From Fundidesulfovibrio soli (GTDB taxonomy: Bacteria > Desulfobacterota > Desulfovibrionia > Desulfovibrionales > Desulfovibrionaceae), in assembly GCF_022808695.1 (NCBI RefSeq), contig NZ_JAKZKW010000012.1, positions 1-62,892 of the forward strand: 62,892 bases of DNA. Direction: 5' to 3'. Positions within the stretch are counted from its first letter, which is position 1; every line of letters begins with the position of its first letter. Below are positions 33,908 to 45,090 of this stretch, piece after piece. A model generated the notes under the pieces. That model did no database searches. It saw nothing but the letters and a program-made list of their open reading frames with translations, and was not told the origin of the DNA. The translations under genes were made by a program, and so were the position numbers.

Positions 33908-34071
33908 CGGGCGGGCCGAGCCCTCTTCAGCCGGGGAATCCCCCGGAGCCACCCCCAAACCCCGACGCCCCCTCCTGGCGCGCCGCCAAGACGCAATAAG
34001 GGCCGGACCAGCCGGCCCGGCCCCATCAGCCTTGATTCATCCGTGCGCCGCCGTTCAGTCGTCCGCGCTGT

Positions 34072-34446
34072 TCAGCCCCGCTGCGGGTTGCGGATCTTCT
34101 GGTCTGAGCCCGAGTCCTTCTTCTCCATGTGCAGGTAGTCGTTGCGGGCCTTCTCCGCGAAACGTTCCAGGATGTTTGACAGGTCGGAGCTGGAGTTGAC
34201 CTCCACGAAGCCCGGGTCGCCAAGCAGCCTTGTGCTCAGCGTGTAATAGGGCTTCACCTTCGGGGCGAGGCTGATGTCCTCGTTCTCGACCTCCACCAGG
34301 CCGCCGAGGGCCTGGCGCATGAACTCGGCAACCACCCGCGAGAATTGCCGCTCCAGGTCGAAGGTGTCTTCGCACTTGTCCAGCTTGTCCCGCAGCTCGT
34401 GGCGGAAGTCGTGTTCGAGGGAGGTGAAGGACATCTGCTTGTTCAT
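34072..34446 (-). CDS. Hypothetical cytoplasmic protein
   Basis: A 124-residue acidic helical protein starting at the ATG at 34446, which has AGGAGG just upstream. It contains SLEHDFRHELRDKLDKCEDT, LERQFSRVVAEFMRQALGG and a Ser/Asp-rich SSSDLSNILERFAEKARN segment. No signal peptide. I do not recognise a family. The subtilase upstream on the same strand is separated from it by a hairpin, so it is probably an independent transcript. Confidence 0.65.
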   Translation of the reverse strand: MNKQMSFTSLEHDFRHELRDKLDKCEDTFDLERQFSRVVAEFMRQALGGLVEVENEDISLAPKVKPYYTLSTRLLGDPGFVEVNSSSDLSNILERFAEKARNDYLHMEKKDSGSDQKIRNPQRG

Positions 34447-34556
34447 GGCCCCTCCTGGAGTTTGTTCCCGCGCCGTCCGGGCGGGAAACTGGGTTTTCAA
34501 CCAGAATAATGCTTACGGCCGGTGCGCGGCCATGTCAACAAGTGCCGAAAACGGCG

Positions 34557-34586
34557 GAAGCCCCCGGCATTTCGGCCGGGGGCTTC
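34557..34586 (-). terminator. Stem-loop terminator candidate after the subtilase gene
   Basis: A perfect 12-bp stem GAAGCCCCCGGC/GCCGGGGGCTTC around a 6-nt loop, 24 bp past the subtilase stop. On the minus strand the following run is only CGCCGTTTTCGG, so the T-tract is weak. Confidence 0.6.
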
Positions 34587-34609
34587 ATGATGACGGCCCG
34601 GGAGGGAAG

Positions 34610-36148
34610 CTAGTTGCCCTGCAGGAGCAGCAGCTGGCTGGCCGCGCTGGAGAACCTGTTCCAGTTCTGGGAATTGAAGACGTTGATGCGCGGGCGGTAG
34701 CCCCCGTCGGGGCAGGCGGTCTGCACGGAGACGCCGCCGTTGGTCAGCCGCGTCTGGATGGCCGCCACGCCTTCGGAGGGGGCGCGCTGGCGCATGAGCG
34801 TCCAGGTGCCGGTCACGTGGGGTGTGGCCATGGAGGTGCCGTTCCAGGATTCGTAGCTGGTGTCAGAGTCTCCCGTCGATGAGGTGATGGAGCTGCCGGG
34901 AGCCCAGAAATCAACCAGGCCGGGGCCCCAGTTGTTGTACGAAGCCTCGAGGTCGCCCTTGGTCACCGCGCCCACGGTGATGGCCGTGGAGATGCAGCCC
35001 GGCGCGCCCACGCTGTCGCAGAATCCATCATTGCCCGAGGCGATGCAGGTGGCGATTTTCACGGAAACCAGGTTGTCGATGGCGGCCTTGCGGGGGGCGT
35101 TGGCGATGTCGCAGGCCGCGAAATACTGCCCGCCTCCGAGGCTCATGTTCACCGCGCCGATCTTGTAGGTGTTGCGCAGGGAATAGATGTATTCCAAGCC
35201 CAAAATCTGGTCGGAAGTGTATGACCGGACGTCCGACGTGGCCGGGAAGATCGAGAAGACGTTCACCGCGATGATGTTGGCGTCCTTGGCGATGCCGGAG
35301 AGCGTTCCGTCGGGCTTCTTGCCCGCCGCGATGCCGGAGACGTGGGTGCCGTGGTCCCACCCGGCGTAGGCGCTGCTGTAGTGGGCGGCCGCACCTGTGC
35401 CTGACATGGAGGCCTGCCCGTTGGGGCAGTTGGCCGAGGCCGAATAGCAGGCCTCCTGGATGGTCTTGCCTGTGAACATTTCATGGGTGCGGCGGATGCC
35501 GGTGTCCAGGATGGCCACGTACCAGCCCTGGCCCCGCCAGCCCTTGGCCCATACCTTGTCCGCGCCGATCATGGGTGCGGACTGGGCCAGCTGCGGGGTG
35601 TCGGGCGGCAGGTCGGCGGCGGGGGCGTCCAGGGCCCCGGCTTTGCTGCCGCTGCCCTTGACGGGCGGGATGAGGGGAGCCGCCTCGTCGATCTGGATAT
35701 GCAACACGCGCGGGTCGGCCTTGAGGGCTTCCAGCGCGGCCTCGCTCACGGTCATGGCCATGCCGGGCACGGTCTTGAACACGCGCGCGGCTGCTGCGCC
35801 CTTGGCCAGGGAGGACGGATCGGCGTTCTGGGCCACGGCCTGGGCCACGGAGGCGATGCCCTGCTCCAGGGCGGCGTCCGCGGTGCGGGCGGCCTCGGCC
35901 AGGGCCGCTTCCGCCTTGGCCCCGGGCGGGTCGGCCTTGGAGTGGTCGACCGTGGCCTTGCGGGAGGCCCCTGTCAGCTCGGAGATGCCCGGCACGTCCA
36001 GGGTGACGATCACTCGGGCCTGGCCGGAAGAAGTGACGCTGGATTGGGGTATGTCCGCCCAACGCAGGCCCTTGTCGCCAGCCTGGGCCATAACCGGGAC
36101 GAGCAGCAACAGAAACGTCGCGAATACTTTACGTAAGTTGTAAATCAT
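34610..36148 (-). CDS. Secreted subtilisin-like serine protease (S8)
   Basis: A 512-residue exported protease. Signal peptide at about 1-23, then a propeptide (about 24-160, inhibitor-I9-like, ending RVLHIQIDEAAPLIPP). The catalytic domain has Asp215 in VAILDTGI, His266 in DHGTHVSG, oxyanion Asn373 in ASGNDG and Ser439 in NGTSMATPH, so the triad is intact. Cys-rich loops (ACYSASANC, CDIANAPR, CDSVGAPGC) suggest disulfides. GGAGG precedes the ATG. No secretion partner is adjacent. It is probably periplasmic or extracellular. Confidence 0.93.
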   Translation of the reverse strand: MIYNLRKVFATFLLLLVPVMAQAGDKGLRWADIPQSSVTSSGQARVIVTLDVPGISELTGASRKATVDHSKADPPGAKAEAALAEAARTADAALEQGIASVAQAVAQNADPSSLAKGAAAARVFKTVPGMAMTVSEAALEALKADPRVLHIQIDEAAPLIPPVKGSGSKAGALDAPAADLPPDTPQLAQSAPMIGADKVWAKGWRGQGWYVAILDTGIRRTHEMFTGKTIQEACYSASANCPNGQASMSGTGAAAHYSSAYAGWDHGTHVSGIAAGKKPDGTLSGIAKDANIIAVNVFSIFPATSDVRSYTSDQILGLEYIYSLRNTYKIGAVNMSLGGGQYFAACDIANAPRKAAIDNLVSVKIATCIASGNDGFCDSVGAPGCISTAITVGAVTKGDLEASYNNWGPGLVDFWAPGSSITSSTGDSDTSYESWNGTSMATPHVTGTWTLMRQRAPSEGVAAIQTRLTNGGVSVQTACPDGGYRPRINVFNSQNWNRFSSAASQLLLLQGN

Positions 36149-36334
36149 GGACGCCTCCAGGAGATGTGAGACGGTTATTTACAACACGCCTATTCAAGAA
36201 ATTTATATCTGAATTACGAGCACGTCCAGTGCCAGGACAGGCTCTTGGCACGGGGGAAGCGTCCTGTCCGCCCCTGCCTGAAGCCTCCGGCCCGCTTTGA
36301 CGCGGCCCTCGGGATGCACTATTGCCAGAGCCCC

Positions 36335-38143
36335 ATGAGCACCCTGATTTCCATCCGCGACATCGCCAAGGCCTACGGGGCGCGCACCCTGTTCTCGAAC
36401 ATCACCCTGACCCTGCACCAGGGCGAACGTGTGGGCCTCATCGGGGCCAACGGCTCGGGCAAGTCCACCTTGCTGCGCATCCTGGCGGGGTTCGAGAAGC
36501 CCGACTCCGGCGAGCGCATCCCGCGCAGGCAGGTGCGTCTGGCCCATCTGGCCCAGAAGGACGAATTCCCGCTGGACGCCACCGTTTCCGAGGTGGTGGC
36601 CGCGCCCCTGGCCGGGGAGGGCCTCGCCGAGGCCGAGTTGCACGTCAGGGTGGGGGCGGCCCTCTCCCGCACGGGGTTCACGGACCACGCCCAGAGCGCG
36701 GGGAGCCTCTCCGGCGGGTGGTGCAAACGCCTGGCCCTGGCCCGGGCCCTGGCCCAGGAGCCGGACCTGCTCCTGCTGGACGAGCCCACCAACCACCTGG
36801 ACCTGGAGTCCGTGGTGTGGCTTGAGAAGATGCTGCGCGGGGCGCGCTTCGCCTACGTGGTCATCAGCCACGACCGCTGTTTCCTGGAGAACACGACCAC
36901 CCGCACCATCGAGCTGGCCCGCTCCTACCCCGAAGGTTTCTTGAGCGTGGACGGCCCCTACAGCACCTTCCTGGAAAAGCGCGCCGACTTTCTGGCCGCC
37001 CAGGCCGGGCTGGAGGAGACTCTGGCCAACAAGGTGCGCCGCGAGGTGGAGTGGCTGCGGCGCGGCCCCAAGGCCCGCACCACCAAGGCCAAGGCGCGCA
37101 TAGACGAGGCGGGCAGGCTCATGGGCGAGCTGGCCGAGACGCGCGAACGCAACATTCAGGTCGGACGTGCGGGCATAGAGTTCGGGGGCACCTCCCGCCA
37201 GACCAGGCGGCTCATGGTGGCGGAGGGGGTCTCCAAATCGCTGGGCGGGCGCGAGCTGTTCAGCGGCCTGGACATCGTGCTCTCCCCGGGCGTGCGCCTG
37301 GGCCTGGTGGGGGCCAACGGCAGCGGGAAGTCCACGCTGCTGCGCATCCTGGCCGGGGAGGACGCCCCGGACCAGGGCGAGGTGCGCCGCGCGCCGGCCT
37401 TGGAGGTGGCCTACTTCGACCAGAACCGCGCCCGGCTGGATCAGCAGCTCAGCCTCAAGGCCACCCTGGCCCCCCACGGGGACGCCGTGGTCTACCGGGG
37501 GCGCTCCGTGCACGTGGTCAGCTGGGCCAAGCGCTTCCTGTTCCGCCCCGATCAGCTGGACCTGCCCGTGAGCCTGCTCTCAGGCGGGGAGCAGGCCCGG
37601 CTGCTCATCGCGCAGCTCATGCTGCGCCCGGCGGACGTGCTCCTGCTGGACGAACCCACCAACGACCTGGACATCCCCACCCTGGAGATACTGGAGGAGA
37701 GCCTGCGCGACTTCCCCGGGGCAGTGGTGCTCATCTCGCACGACCGCTACCTGCTGGACACCGTGTCCACCGGCCTTCTGGGCCTGGACGGGCGCGGCGG
37801 GGCCGTGCCACTGGCCGATCTGGAGCAGTGGGAGCGCGTCCGGGAGGAGGCGGAGCGGGCCGAGACTCCAGGCCAGGCCCCGGCCCAGGCCAAGGCCCGC
37901 CCGGCCAAGCAGCCCGCCAAGAAGCTCACCTACAAGGAGCAGAAGGAATTCGACGGCATGGAGCAGGCCATCGCCCAGGCCGAGGAGGCCCTGGCCGCGC
38001 GCGAAGCCGAGCTGGCCGACCCTGCCGTGGCCCACGACCCCACGGAGCTGCAGCTGCGCATGGCCCGGCAGGAGGAGGCCCGGGCGGAGGTGGACAGGCT
38101 CTACGCGCGTTGGGCCGAGCTGGAGGACAAGCTGGCGGACTGA
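36335..38143 (+). CDS. ABC-F family ATPase, Uup-like
   Basis: A 602-residue soluble protein with two ABC ATPase domains. Walker A GANGSGKST occurs in both halves (about residues 36 and 330). The signatures are SLSGGWCKRLALARAL and LLSGGEQARLLIAQ. Walker B segments are LLLLDEPTNHLD and VLLLDEPTNDLD. The C-terminal about 70 residues form a coiled coil after a Pro/Ala/Lys linker (KKLTYKEQKEFDGME), typical of Uup. ABC-F proteins act on ribosomes or DNA intermediates rather than in transport. The ATG at 36335 gives the usual N-terminus. Confidence 0.92.
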   Translation: MSTLISIRDIAKAYGARTLFSNITLTLHQGERVGLIGANGSGKSTLLRILAGFEKPDSGERIPRRQVRLAHLAQKDEFPLDATVSEVVAAPLAGEGLAEAELHVRVGAALSRTGFTDHAQSAGSLSGGWCKRLALARALAQEPDLLLLDEPTNHLDLESVVWLEKMLRGARFAYVVISHDRCFLENTTTRTIELARSYPEGFLSVDGPYSTFLEKRADFLAAQAGLEETLANKVRREVEWLRRGPKARTTKAKARIDEAGRLMGELAETRERNIQVGRAGIEFGGTSRQTRRLMVAEGVSKSLGGRELFSGLDIVLSPGVRLGLVGANGSGKSTLLRILAGEDAPDQGEVRRAPALEVAYFDQNRARLDQQLSLKATLAPHGDAVVYRGRSVHVVSWAKRFLFRPDQLDLPVSLLSGGEQARLLIAQLMLRPADVLLLDEPTNDLDIPTLEILEESLRDFPGAVVLISHDRYLLDTVSTGLLGLDGRGGAVPLADLEQWERVREEAERAETPGQAPAQAKARPAKQPAKKLTYKEQKEFDGMEQAIAQAEEALAAREAELADPAVAHDPTELQLRMARQEEARAEVDRLYARWAELEDKLAD

Positions 38144-38280
38144 GTCCCCTCGCCCGGCAGGACATAATCCTTGTGTTTATATCGGGTTTGTTTATATATG
38201 TTGCTTTCTTGGGTGTTTGCGCGGCGGCCGGTGGGCGAACCGCACAGTCTCTATAACAGTTCGAGACATTCGTAACGGTC

Positions 38281-40455
<2,175 letters not shown>

Positions 40456-40529
40456 AACATGCCTGTGGACGGGGAGCGCCGCCAGCGGCGAGAGAGGGCG
40501 ATTTATTCGGCAAGCCTGTGGACAGAACG

Positions 40530-40542
40530 GACATGATATGTC
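40530..40542. promoter_or_regulatory. Palindrome between the two histidine kinase genes
   Basis: GACAT-GAT-ATGTC, perfect 5-bp arms with a 3-nt spacer, about 160 bp upstream of the hybrid kinase. It may be an operator; no regulator can be assigned. Confidence 0.3.
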
Positions 40543-40576
40543 TTATTACCGGGGTGCTTTCACCGTGGTAAGGCAG

Positions 40577-40604
40577 TGTTGCGGCATCCGAAGCGACATT
40601 TTTT
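40577..40604 (+). terminator. Weak intrinsic terminator candidate
   Basis: A 6-bp stem TGTTGC/GCGACA (one G-U pair) with a 10-nt loop is followed by six T residues, between the two histidine kinase genes. Confidence 0.4.
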
Positions 40605-40702
40605 GACTCCGGCGGAGTATCCCCTTCTGGCCGGCCTGCGGACACCTCCCGAGGGTTCGCTGGCTGGAAGCGTCAACCAATCCGTGCCCGGCGAGGTAGA
40701 CG

Positions 40703-42817
40703 ATGCCACATGCCGACCCCGAGCGAGCGGAACTGCTCGCCGTCATTGAGGAGCTTCGAGCGAGCAACGCCCGGCTGGAGAGCGAGTTGCGCGCGTTACG
40801 CTCCCGTGACTCCGCCTGCCACGGCCCCGCCGAAGACCACCCCTCCCGCGATACGCTTGAAAGCAGGGAGGCCCTGTTCCGGGCCATGCTGCGCAACCTC
40901 CCCGTTGATTTCTGGGCGCGCGACCCCGCCCAGCGCATCATCATGCAGAGCCAGGAGTCCCTCCGCCTCTGGGGCGACCTCAGCGAAGGCTCCCCGGCGG
41001 ACCTGAGCGTCGATCCATATGTCAGGGAAACCTGGCTCGAGAACAACCGTAGGGTCTATTCCGGCGAGACGGTCTGCTCTCAGAGGGAGTACGTGCTGCC
41101 GCTGGGCGGGCGGCGCATCTTCCACGAGGTGGCCACTCCCATCGTGGACCAGGGCCGGATGCTCGGCGTCATGGGGCTCAACATAGACGTCACCACAGCC
41201 CGGCTGGCCCAGGAAGCCCTGCGCGTCAGCGAGAGCCGCTTCCGCAATATCGTGGAGAGCGTGCGCCGGATCGCCATCCAGGGCTACGACGCGAATCGGC
41301 GCGTGATACTCTGGAACCAGGCCAGCGAGGAAATTTACGGCTACACGCAGGAGGAGGCACTGGGCCGCCAGCTGGAGGACCTCATCATACCCGGGCCAAT
41401 GCGCGAAGGCGTGATCCAGGCCGTCACGGACTGGGTGGAGCGGGGCGTGCCAATCCCTCCGGGGGAGCTCGTTCTCAGGCACAAGGACGGCCATGACGTG
41501 CCGGTCTACTCCTCCCACGTGATGCAGCCGGGGCCTGGCGGCTCCAAGGAGATGTACTGCATCGACGTGGACCTTTCCGAGGTCCACCGCATGAACCTGG
41601 AGCTCAAGGAGGCCAAGGAGCAGGCCGAGGCCGCCAGCAAGAGCAAATCGGAGTTCCTGGCCAACATGAGCCACGAGGTGCGCACCCCGCTCAACGGCAT
41701 CCTGGGCATGCTCCAGCTGCTCCAGACCACCGAACTGGACAGTGAGCAGGCCGAATACGTGCATACCGGCATCGCCGCGTCAGCGAGGCTGGCCCGCCTG
41801 CTCTCCGACATCCTGGACCTGTCGCGCATCGAGTCCAACCGTTTGAGCCTTGAAACAGCCAACTTCCGCCTGTCCGGCGTGACCGAGCCCATCCGCGACC
41901 TTTTCCGCCACGAGGCCAGGCGCAAGGGGCTCGAGCTGCTCATCGAGGTCTCCGAAGCCCTGCCCGCCTGGCTCACGGGCGACGAGCACAGGCTGCGCCA
42001 GGTGCTCTTCAACCTGGTGGGCAATGCCCTGAAGTTCACGGAAGCCGGTCACGTGGTTGTGGAGGTCTACCCCGGGGCCTCATGGCGCGACGGGTGCGGC
42101 CAGGATGTTTCACGCGTGGTGTTCACCGTGCGGGATACGGGCATCGGGATGCCGGAAGAGAAGATATCCGCCCTGTTCCAGCCCTTCACCCAGGTCAGCC
42201 AGTCCTACGTGCGCGACCATCAGGGCGCGGGCCTGGGCCTGGCCATAGTCAAACGCCTGGTGGCCATGATGGGCGGCGGCATCGCCATTGAGAGCGAGGA
42301 GGGCCAAGGCACGGCCGTGCACGTCTGCCTGCCGCTCAAGCCCGGAATCCCCCAGGCGGAGGAAGCCAGGCCCGCGCTCCGACTTGACGCTCCCCCACGG
42401 CTGCCCGAAGGGCTGCGGGTGCTGCTTGTGGAGGACGAACGGGTCAACCGTATGGCCATGCGCCGCATGCTGGAGAAGGAAGGCTGCCTCGTGGACGAGG
42501 CGGGCAACGGGGCCGAGGCGCTCAAGGCGCTGTCGGCCGGGGGCTGCCAGCTGGTGCTCATGGATATCCAGATGCCCGTGATGGACGGCGTGGAGGCCAC
42601 ACGGGCCATACGCGGGGCCGAGGCCTTCAGGACGCAGGCCAGGGTGCCCATCGTCGCGCTGACGGCCTATGCCATGACCGGAGACCGGGAGAAGTTCCTG
42701 GCCGTCGGGATGGATGCTTACCTGAGCAAGCCCGTGGAGTTGGATAAACTGCGCCAGGTGGTGGCCAAAGTGCTTGCGGCGCGCGGGGCCGGGCCGGCCG
42801 CGGGCCTCAACGCGTGA
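40703..42817 (+). CDS. Hybrid PAS sensor histidine kinase with receiver domain
   Basis: A 704-residue cytosolic kinase. An N-terminal coiled coil (about 5-35) and two PAS domains (about 50-180 and 185-300) precede HisKA with His324 in NMSHEVRTPLNG. HATPase_c motifs are NLVGNALKFTEAG, RDTGIGMPEE and HQGAGLGLAIVKRL. The C-terminal receiver (about 570-700) has phospho-acceptor Asp621 in LVLMDIQMPVMDG and Lys in LSKPVEL. No membrane segment. The 3' end overlaps the convergent gene by 11 bp. It may form a relay with the kinase upstream. Confidence 0.92.
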   Translation: MPHADPERAELLAVIEELRASNARLESELRALRSRDSACHGPAEDHPSRDTLESREALFRAMLRNLPVDFWARDPAQRIIMQSQESLRLWGDLSEGSPADLSVDPYVRETWLENNRRVYSGETVCSQREYVLPLGGRRIFHEVATPIVDQGRMLGVMGLNIDVTTARLAQEALRVSESRFRNIVESVRRIAIQGYDANRRVILWNQASEEIYGYTQEEALGRQLEDLIIPGPMREGVIQAVTDWVERGVPIPPGELVLRHKDGHDVPVYSSHVMQPGPGGSKEMYCIDVDLSEVHRMNLELKEAKEQAEAASKSKSEFLANMSHEVRTPLNGILGMLQLLQTTELDSEQAEYVHTGIAASARLARLLSDILDLSRIESNRLSLETANFRLSGVTEPIRDLFRHEARRKGLELLIEVSEALPAWLTGDEHRLRQVLFNLVGNALKFTEAGHVVVEVYPGASWRDGCGQDVSRVVFTVRDTGIGMPEEKISALFQPFTQVSQSYVRDHQGAGLGLAIVKRLVAMMGGGIAIESEEGQGTAVHVCLPLKPGIPQAEEARPALRLDAPPRLPEGLRVLLVEDERVNRMAMRRMLEKEGCLVDEAGNGAEALKALSAGGCQLVLMDIQMPVMDGVEATRAIRGAEAFRTQARVPIVALTAYAMTGDREKFLAVGMDAYLSKPVELDKLRQVVAKVLAARGAGPAAGLNA

Positions 42818-43709
42818 ATTTCTCGGCCAGGATGTCCACGGCGCGCTCCTCGCAGGCCACGTAGCGTTCCTCATCGAAGAGGGCCTTGTGCCCCACCCCC
42901 TCGTGCAGCACGCACTCCTTCAGCTCCACGTGCCGGAAGGCGTGGCCCATGTGCGCCAGGTCGCCGAACCAGGCTACCCCGATATCCAGGATGCCGTTGC
43001 CCGTGTAGGGGTCGCCCACGTCCACGTAGGCCCCGAAGGGGCGGGCCGGCCCCTGGGGGCAGGTGACGGGGCGGGCTTTCTCCATGTCGATCAGGCAGCA
43101 GAACTCGTTGAGGCGGCACTCGGGCAGGGGCCAGGGGCGGCGCTTGAGCTCGTCCGTGGGGGCCTCGGTGTACTTGCGGCGGTACACGGCCGGGTCGATG
43201 GAGGCGTAGAGCGCCTCGAGCTGGGCGTAATCCGGCCGGTAGTCCAGGTAGCGGCCGGGGCCGCACAGCCCGCGCATGGCCGCCGGGCACAGCCAGCACT
43301 GCCCGATCTCGCCCGCGCCGGTGGCCTCCCCGATGTTCTCCAGCAGCAGCCCCACGGCGTCTCCAACGAACTCGCAGTCGTTGTGGATGATGAGCAGGTA
43401 GGGCTTGTCCGTTGCCTCGAAGGCGTACTGGTAGCGCAGGGTGTGGCGGTAGGCCGGGTCGGCCAGGCGTTCTGGGTCCACGGCGTAGCGCCAGTTGGTG
43501 GCCTGCGGCAGGAAGCGCCTGACGCGCCCCCCCAGCGCGGCCAGCAGCTCGGCCTGGCTGTAGTTGCTGTTGAGGGGGCCCGGCTCCTCGATGAAATAGA
43601 TGGTCCCGATGTGGTGCCCGCTGTGGCGCAGCAGCGAAAAGAGCGCCAGTGCGGTCTGGGCCGGTTTGCCCAGCACGTTGATGGCGACGTCCACGATTGC
43701 GTTCGGCAT
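42807..43709 (-). CDS. Hypothetical protein, possibly GT-A-like glycosyltransferase
   Basis: A 300-residue soluble protein starting at the ATG at 43709 (GGGGGG-type ribosome site upstream). The N-terminal part (VDVAINVLGKPAQTALALFS, GTIYFIEEPGPLNSNYSQ) and the acidic LLIIHNDCEFVGDAVG strand resemble the nucleotide-sugar-binding fold of GT-A enzymes. Several Cys occur in the middle (CWLCPAAMRGLC). No firm family can be named. It overlaps the hybrid kinase gene tail to tail. Confidence 0.6.
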   Translation of the reverse strand: MPNAIVDVAINVLGKPAQTALALFSLLRHSGHHIGTIYFIEEPGPLNSNYSQAELLAALGGRVRRFLPQATNWRYAVDPERLADPAYRHTLRYQYAFEATDKPYLLIIHNDCEFVGDAVGLLLENIGEATGAGEIGQCWLCPAAMRGLCGPGRYLDYRPDYAQLEALYASIDPAVYRRKYTEAPTDELKRRPWPLPECRLNEFCCLIDMEKARPVTCPQGPARPFGAYVDVGDPYTGNGILDIGVAWFGDLAHMGHAFRHVELKECVLHEGVGHKALFDEERYVACEERAVDILAEKFTR

Positions 43710-43818
43710 GCCCCCCAATAACCACGAGCTGCCCTCCCCACAACCCCCGCCTGATCGCTCGTGCCCCAAAATGTTGACATGCGCTGGCTCTTCGGCAATG
43801 CACTCGGTGCGTGTAGTG

Positions 43819-43829
43819 CTAATAATTAG
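43819..43829. promoter_or_regulatory. Candidate MarR operator overlapping the RND promoter
   Basis: CTAAT-A-ATTAG is a perfect AT-rich palindrome lying on a -10-like hexamer AATAAT (43821-43826), about 55 bp before the membrane fusion protein gene. AT-rich palindromes are typical of MarR sites, and the operon ends in a marR gene, so feedback repression is inferred. Confidence 0.5.
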
Positions 43830-43881
43830 TGCTCTAACAAAGCCGGCCGGGCAGATCCCGCCCGGCGCACCCGGAGGGCAT

Positions 43882-45090
43882 ATGTTTTCGAGAGTTTACC
43901 GGCAGCGCGCGTCCGCCATGTGGGCGCTGCTGACCCTGATTTCGGTGCTGTCCCTGGCCGGCTGCGGCAAGGATTCCCCGGCCCAGGCCCCTGGCGGGAT
44001 GCCCCCGCCGGAGGTCGTGGCGGCCACCGTGACCCGCGCCGACCTGCCCCTGCACATCGAGTACATGGCCCAGACCGCCGGCTCGCGCGAGGTGCAGGTG
44101 CGGGCACGGGTGGGCGGCATCCTGCTCAAGCGCGCCTATGAGGAGGGCAAGCGCGTCAAGGAGGGCGACCTGATGTTCGTCATCGACCCCGCCCCCTTCC
44201 AGGCCGCGCTGACCCAGGCCAAGGGCGCGCTGGCCCAGGCCGAAGCCAGGCTGGCCAAGGCCCGGCGCGACCAGGAGCGCATGGCCAAGCTCTTCAAGGA
44301 GGGCGTGGTCAGCCAGAAGGACCGCGACGACGCCCAGACCGACCTGCAGACTTCCTCCGCCGAGGTGGACGCCGCCAAGGGCAAGGTGCGCGAGGCCGCG
44401 CTCAACCTGGAGTACACCAAGGTCACCGCGCCCATCACCGGCATCACCAGCAAGGAGACCCGCTCCGAGGGCAGCCTGGTGGTGGCCAACTCCGAGACCA
44501 GCCTGCTGACCACCATGACGCGGCTCGACCCCCTCTACGTGAACTTCTCCATCCCGGGCTCCGAGTTCTCCCGCATGCGCAAGCTGCGCGCCGAGAACAG
44601 GATCGCCTTCGACAACGGCGACTTCCTGGTGACCATCGCCCTGCCCGACGGCGGGCAGTACTCCCGCACCGGGCGCATCAACTTCACCGACACCAGCGTG
44701 GACACCAACACCGGCGTGGTCAAGGTGCGCGCCGAGTTCCCCAACCCCGAGGCCGAGGTGCTGCCCGGCCAGTTCGTGCGCGTGCGCCTGAACGGCGCCC
44801 GCCTCAAGGACGTGATCGCCATCCCGCAGGCCGCCGTGCTTCAGACCCAGCAGGGCGCGCTCGTGTGGGTGGTGGGGGCGGACAAGGTGGTGCAGCCCAG
44901 GCCCGTGGTCCTGGGCGAGCTGATGGGCAACTCCTACCTGGTGGAGAGCGGGCTTGAGCCGGGCGAGCGCATCATCACCGAGGGCGTGATCAAGGTGCGC
45001 CCCGGCGTGCAGGTCGCGGTGCGCGGCGACGCCCCGGCAGCCCAGGGCCAGGGTGGCCCGGCCCCGGCCGCCGCGCAGGGGGCCAAATGA
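43882..45090 (+). CDS. RND efflux membrane fusion protein (AcrA/MexA-like)
   Basis: A 402-residue periplasmic adaptor of a multidrug efflux pump. The start at 43882 (GGAGGG upstream) opens a lipoprotein signal with lipobox LAGC (about Cys28). A lipoyl-like hairpin part (VQVRARVGGILLKRAYEEG) and a coiled-coil hairpin (about 105-165, ALTQAKGALAQAEARLAKAR) follow, then the beta-barrel region (VTAPITGITSKETRSEGSLV). The Ala/Gln-rich tail is common in the family. It overlaps the pump gene by 4 bp (ATGA). Confidence 0.93.
   Translation: MFSRVYRQRASAMWALLTLISVLSLAGCGKDSPAQAPGGMPPPEVVAATVTRADLPLHIEYMAQTAGSREVQVRARVGGILLKRAYEEGKRVKEGDLMFVIDPAPFQAALTQAKGALAQAEARLAKARRDQERMAKLFKEGVVSQKDRDDAQTDLQTSSAEVDAAKGKVREAALNLEYTKVTAPITGITSKETRSEGSLVVANSETSLLTTMTRLDPLYVNFSIPGSEFSRMRKLRAENRIAFDNGDFLVTIALPDGGQYSRTGRINFTDTSVDTNTGVVKVRAEFPNPEAEVLPGQFVRVRLNGARLKDVIAIPQAAVLQTQQGALVWVVGADKVVQPRPVVLGELMGNSYLVESGLEPGERIITEGVIKVRPGVQVAVRGDAPAAQGQGGPAPAAAQGAK

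Noticed and set aside
11350..33985. Possible integrated island: a CCTCCTGGCGCGCC sequence near 33971 resembles the 3' end of tRNA-Arg
   Set aside because: Similarity is short and not exact, and there is no integrase or composition change. GC-rich chance matches are likely.
36245..36274. TGGCAC sequence upstream of the Uup-like gene as a sigma-54 promoter
   Set aside because: The second element TTGC is missing at the required spacing.
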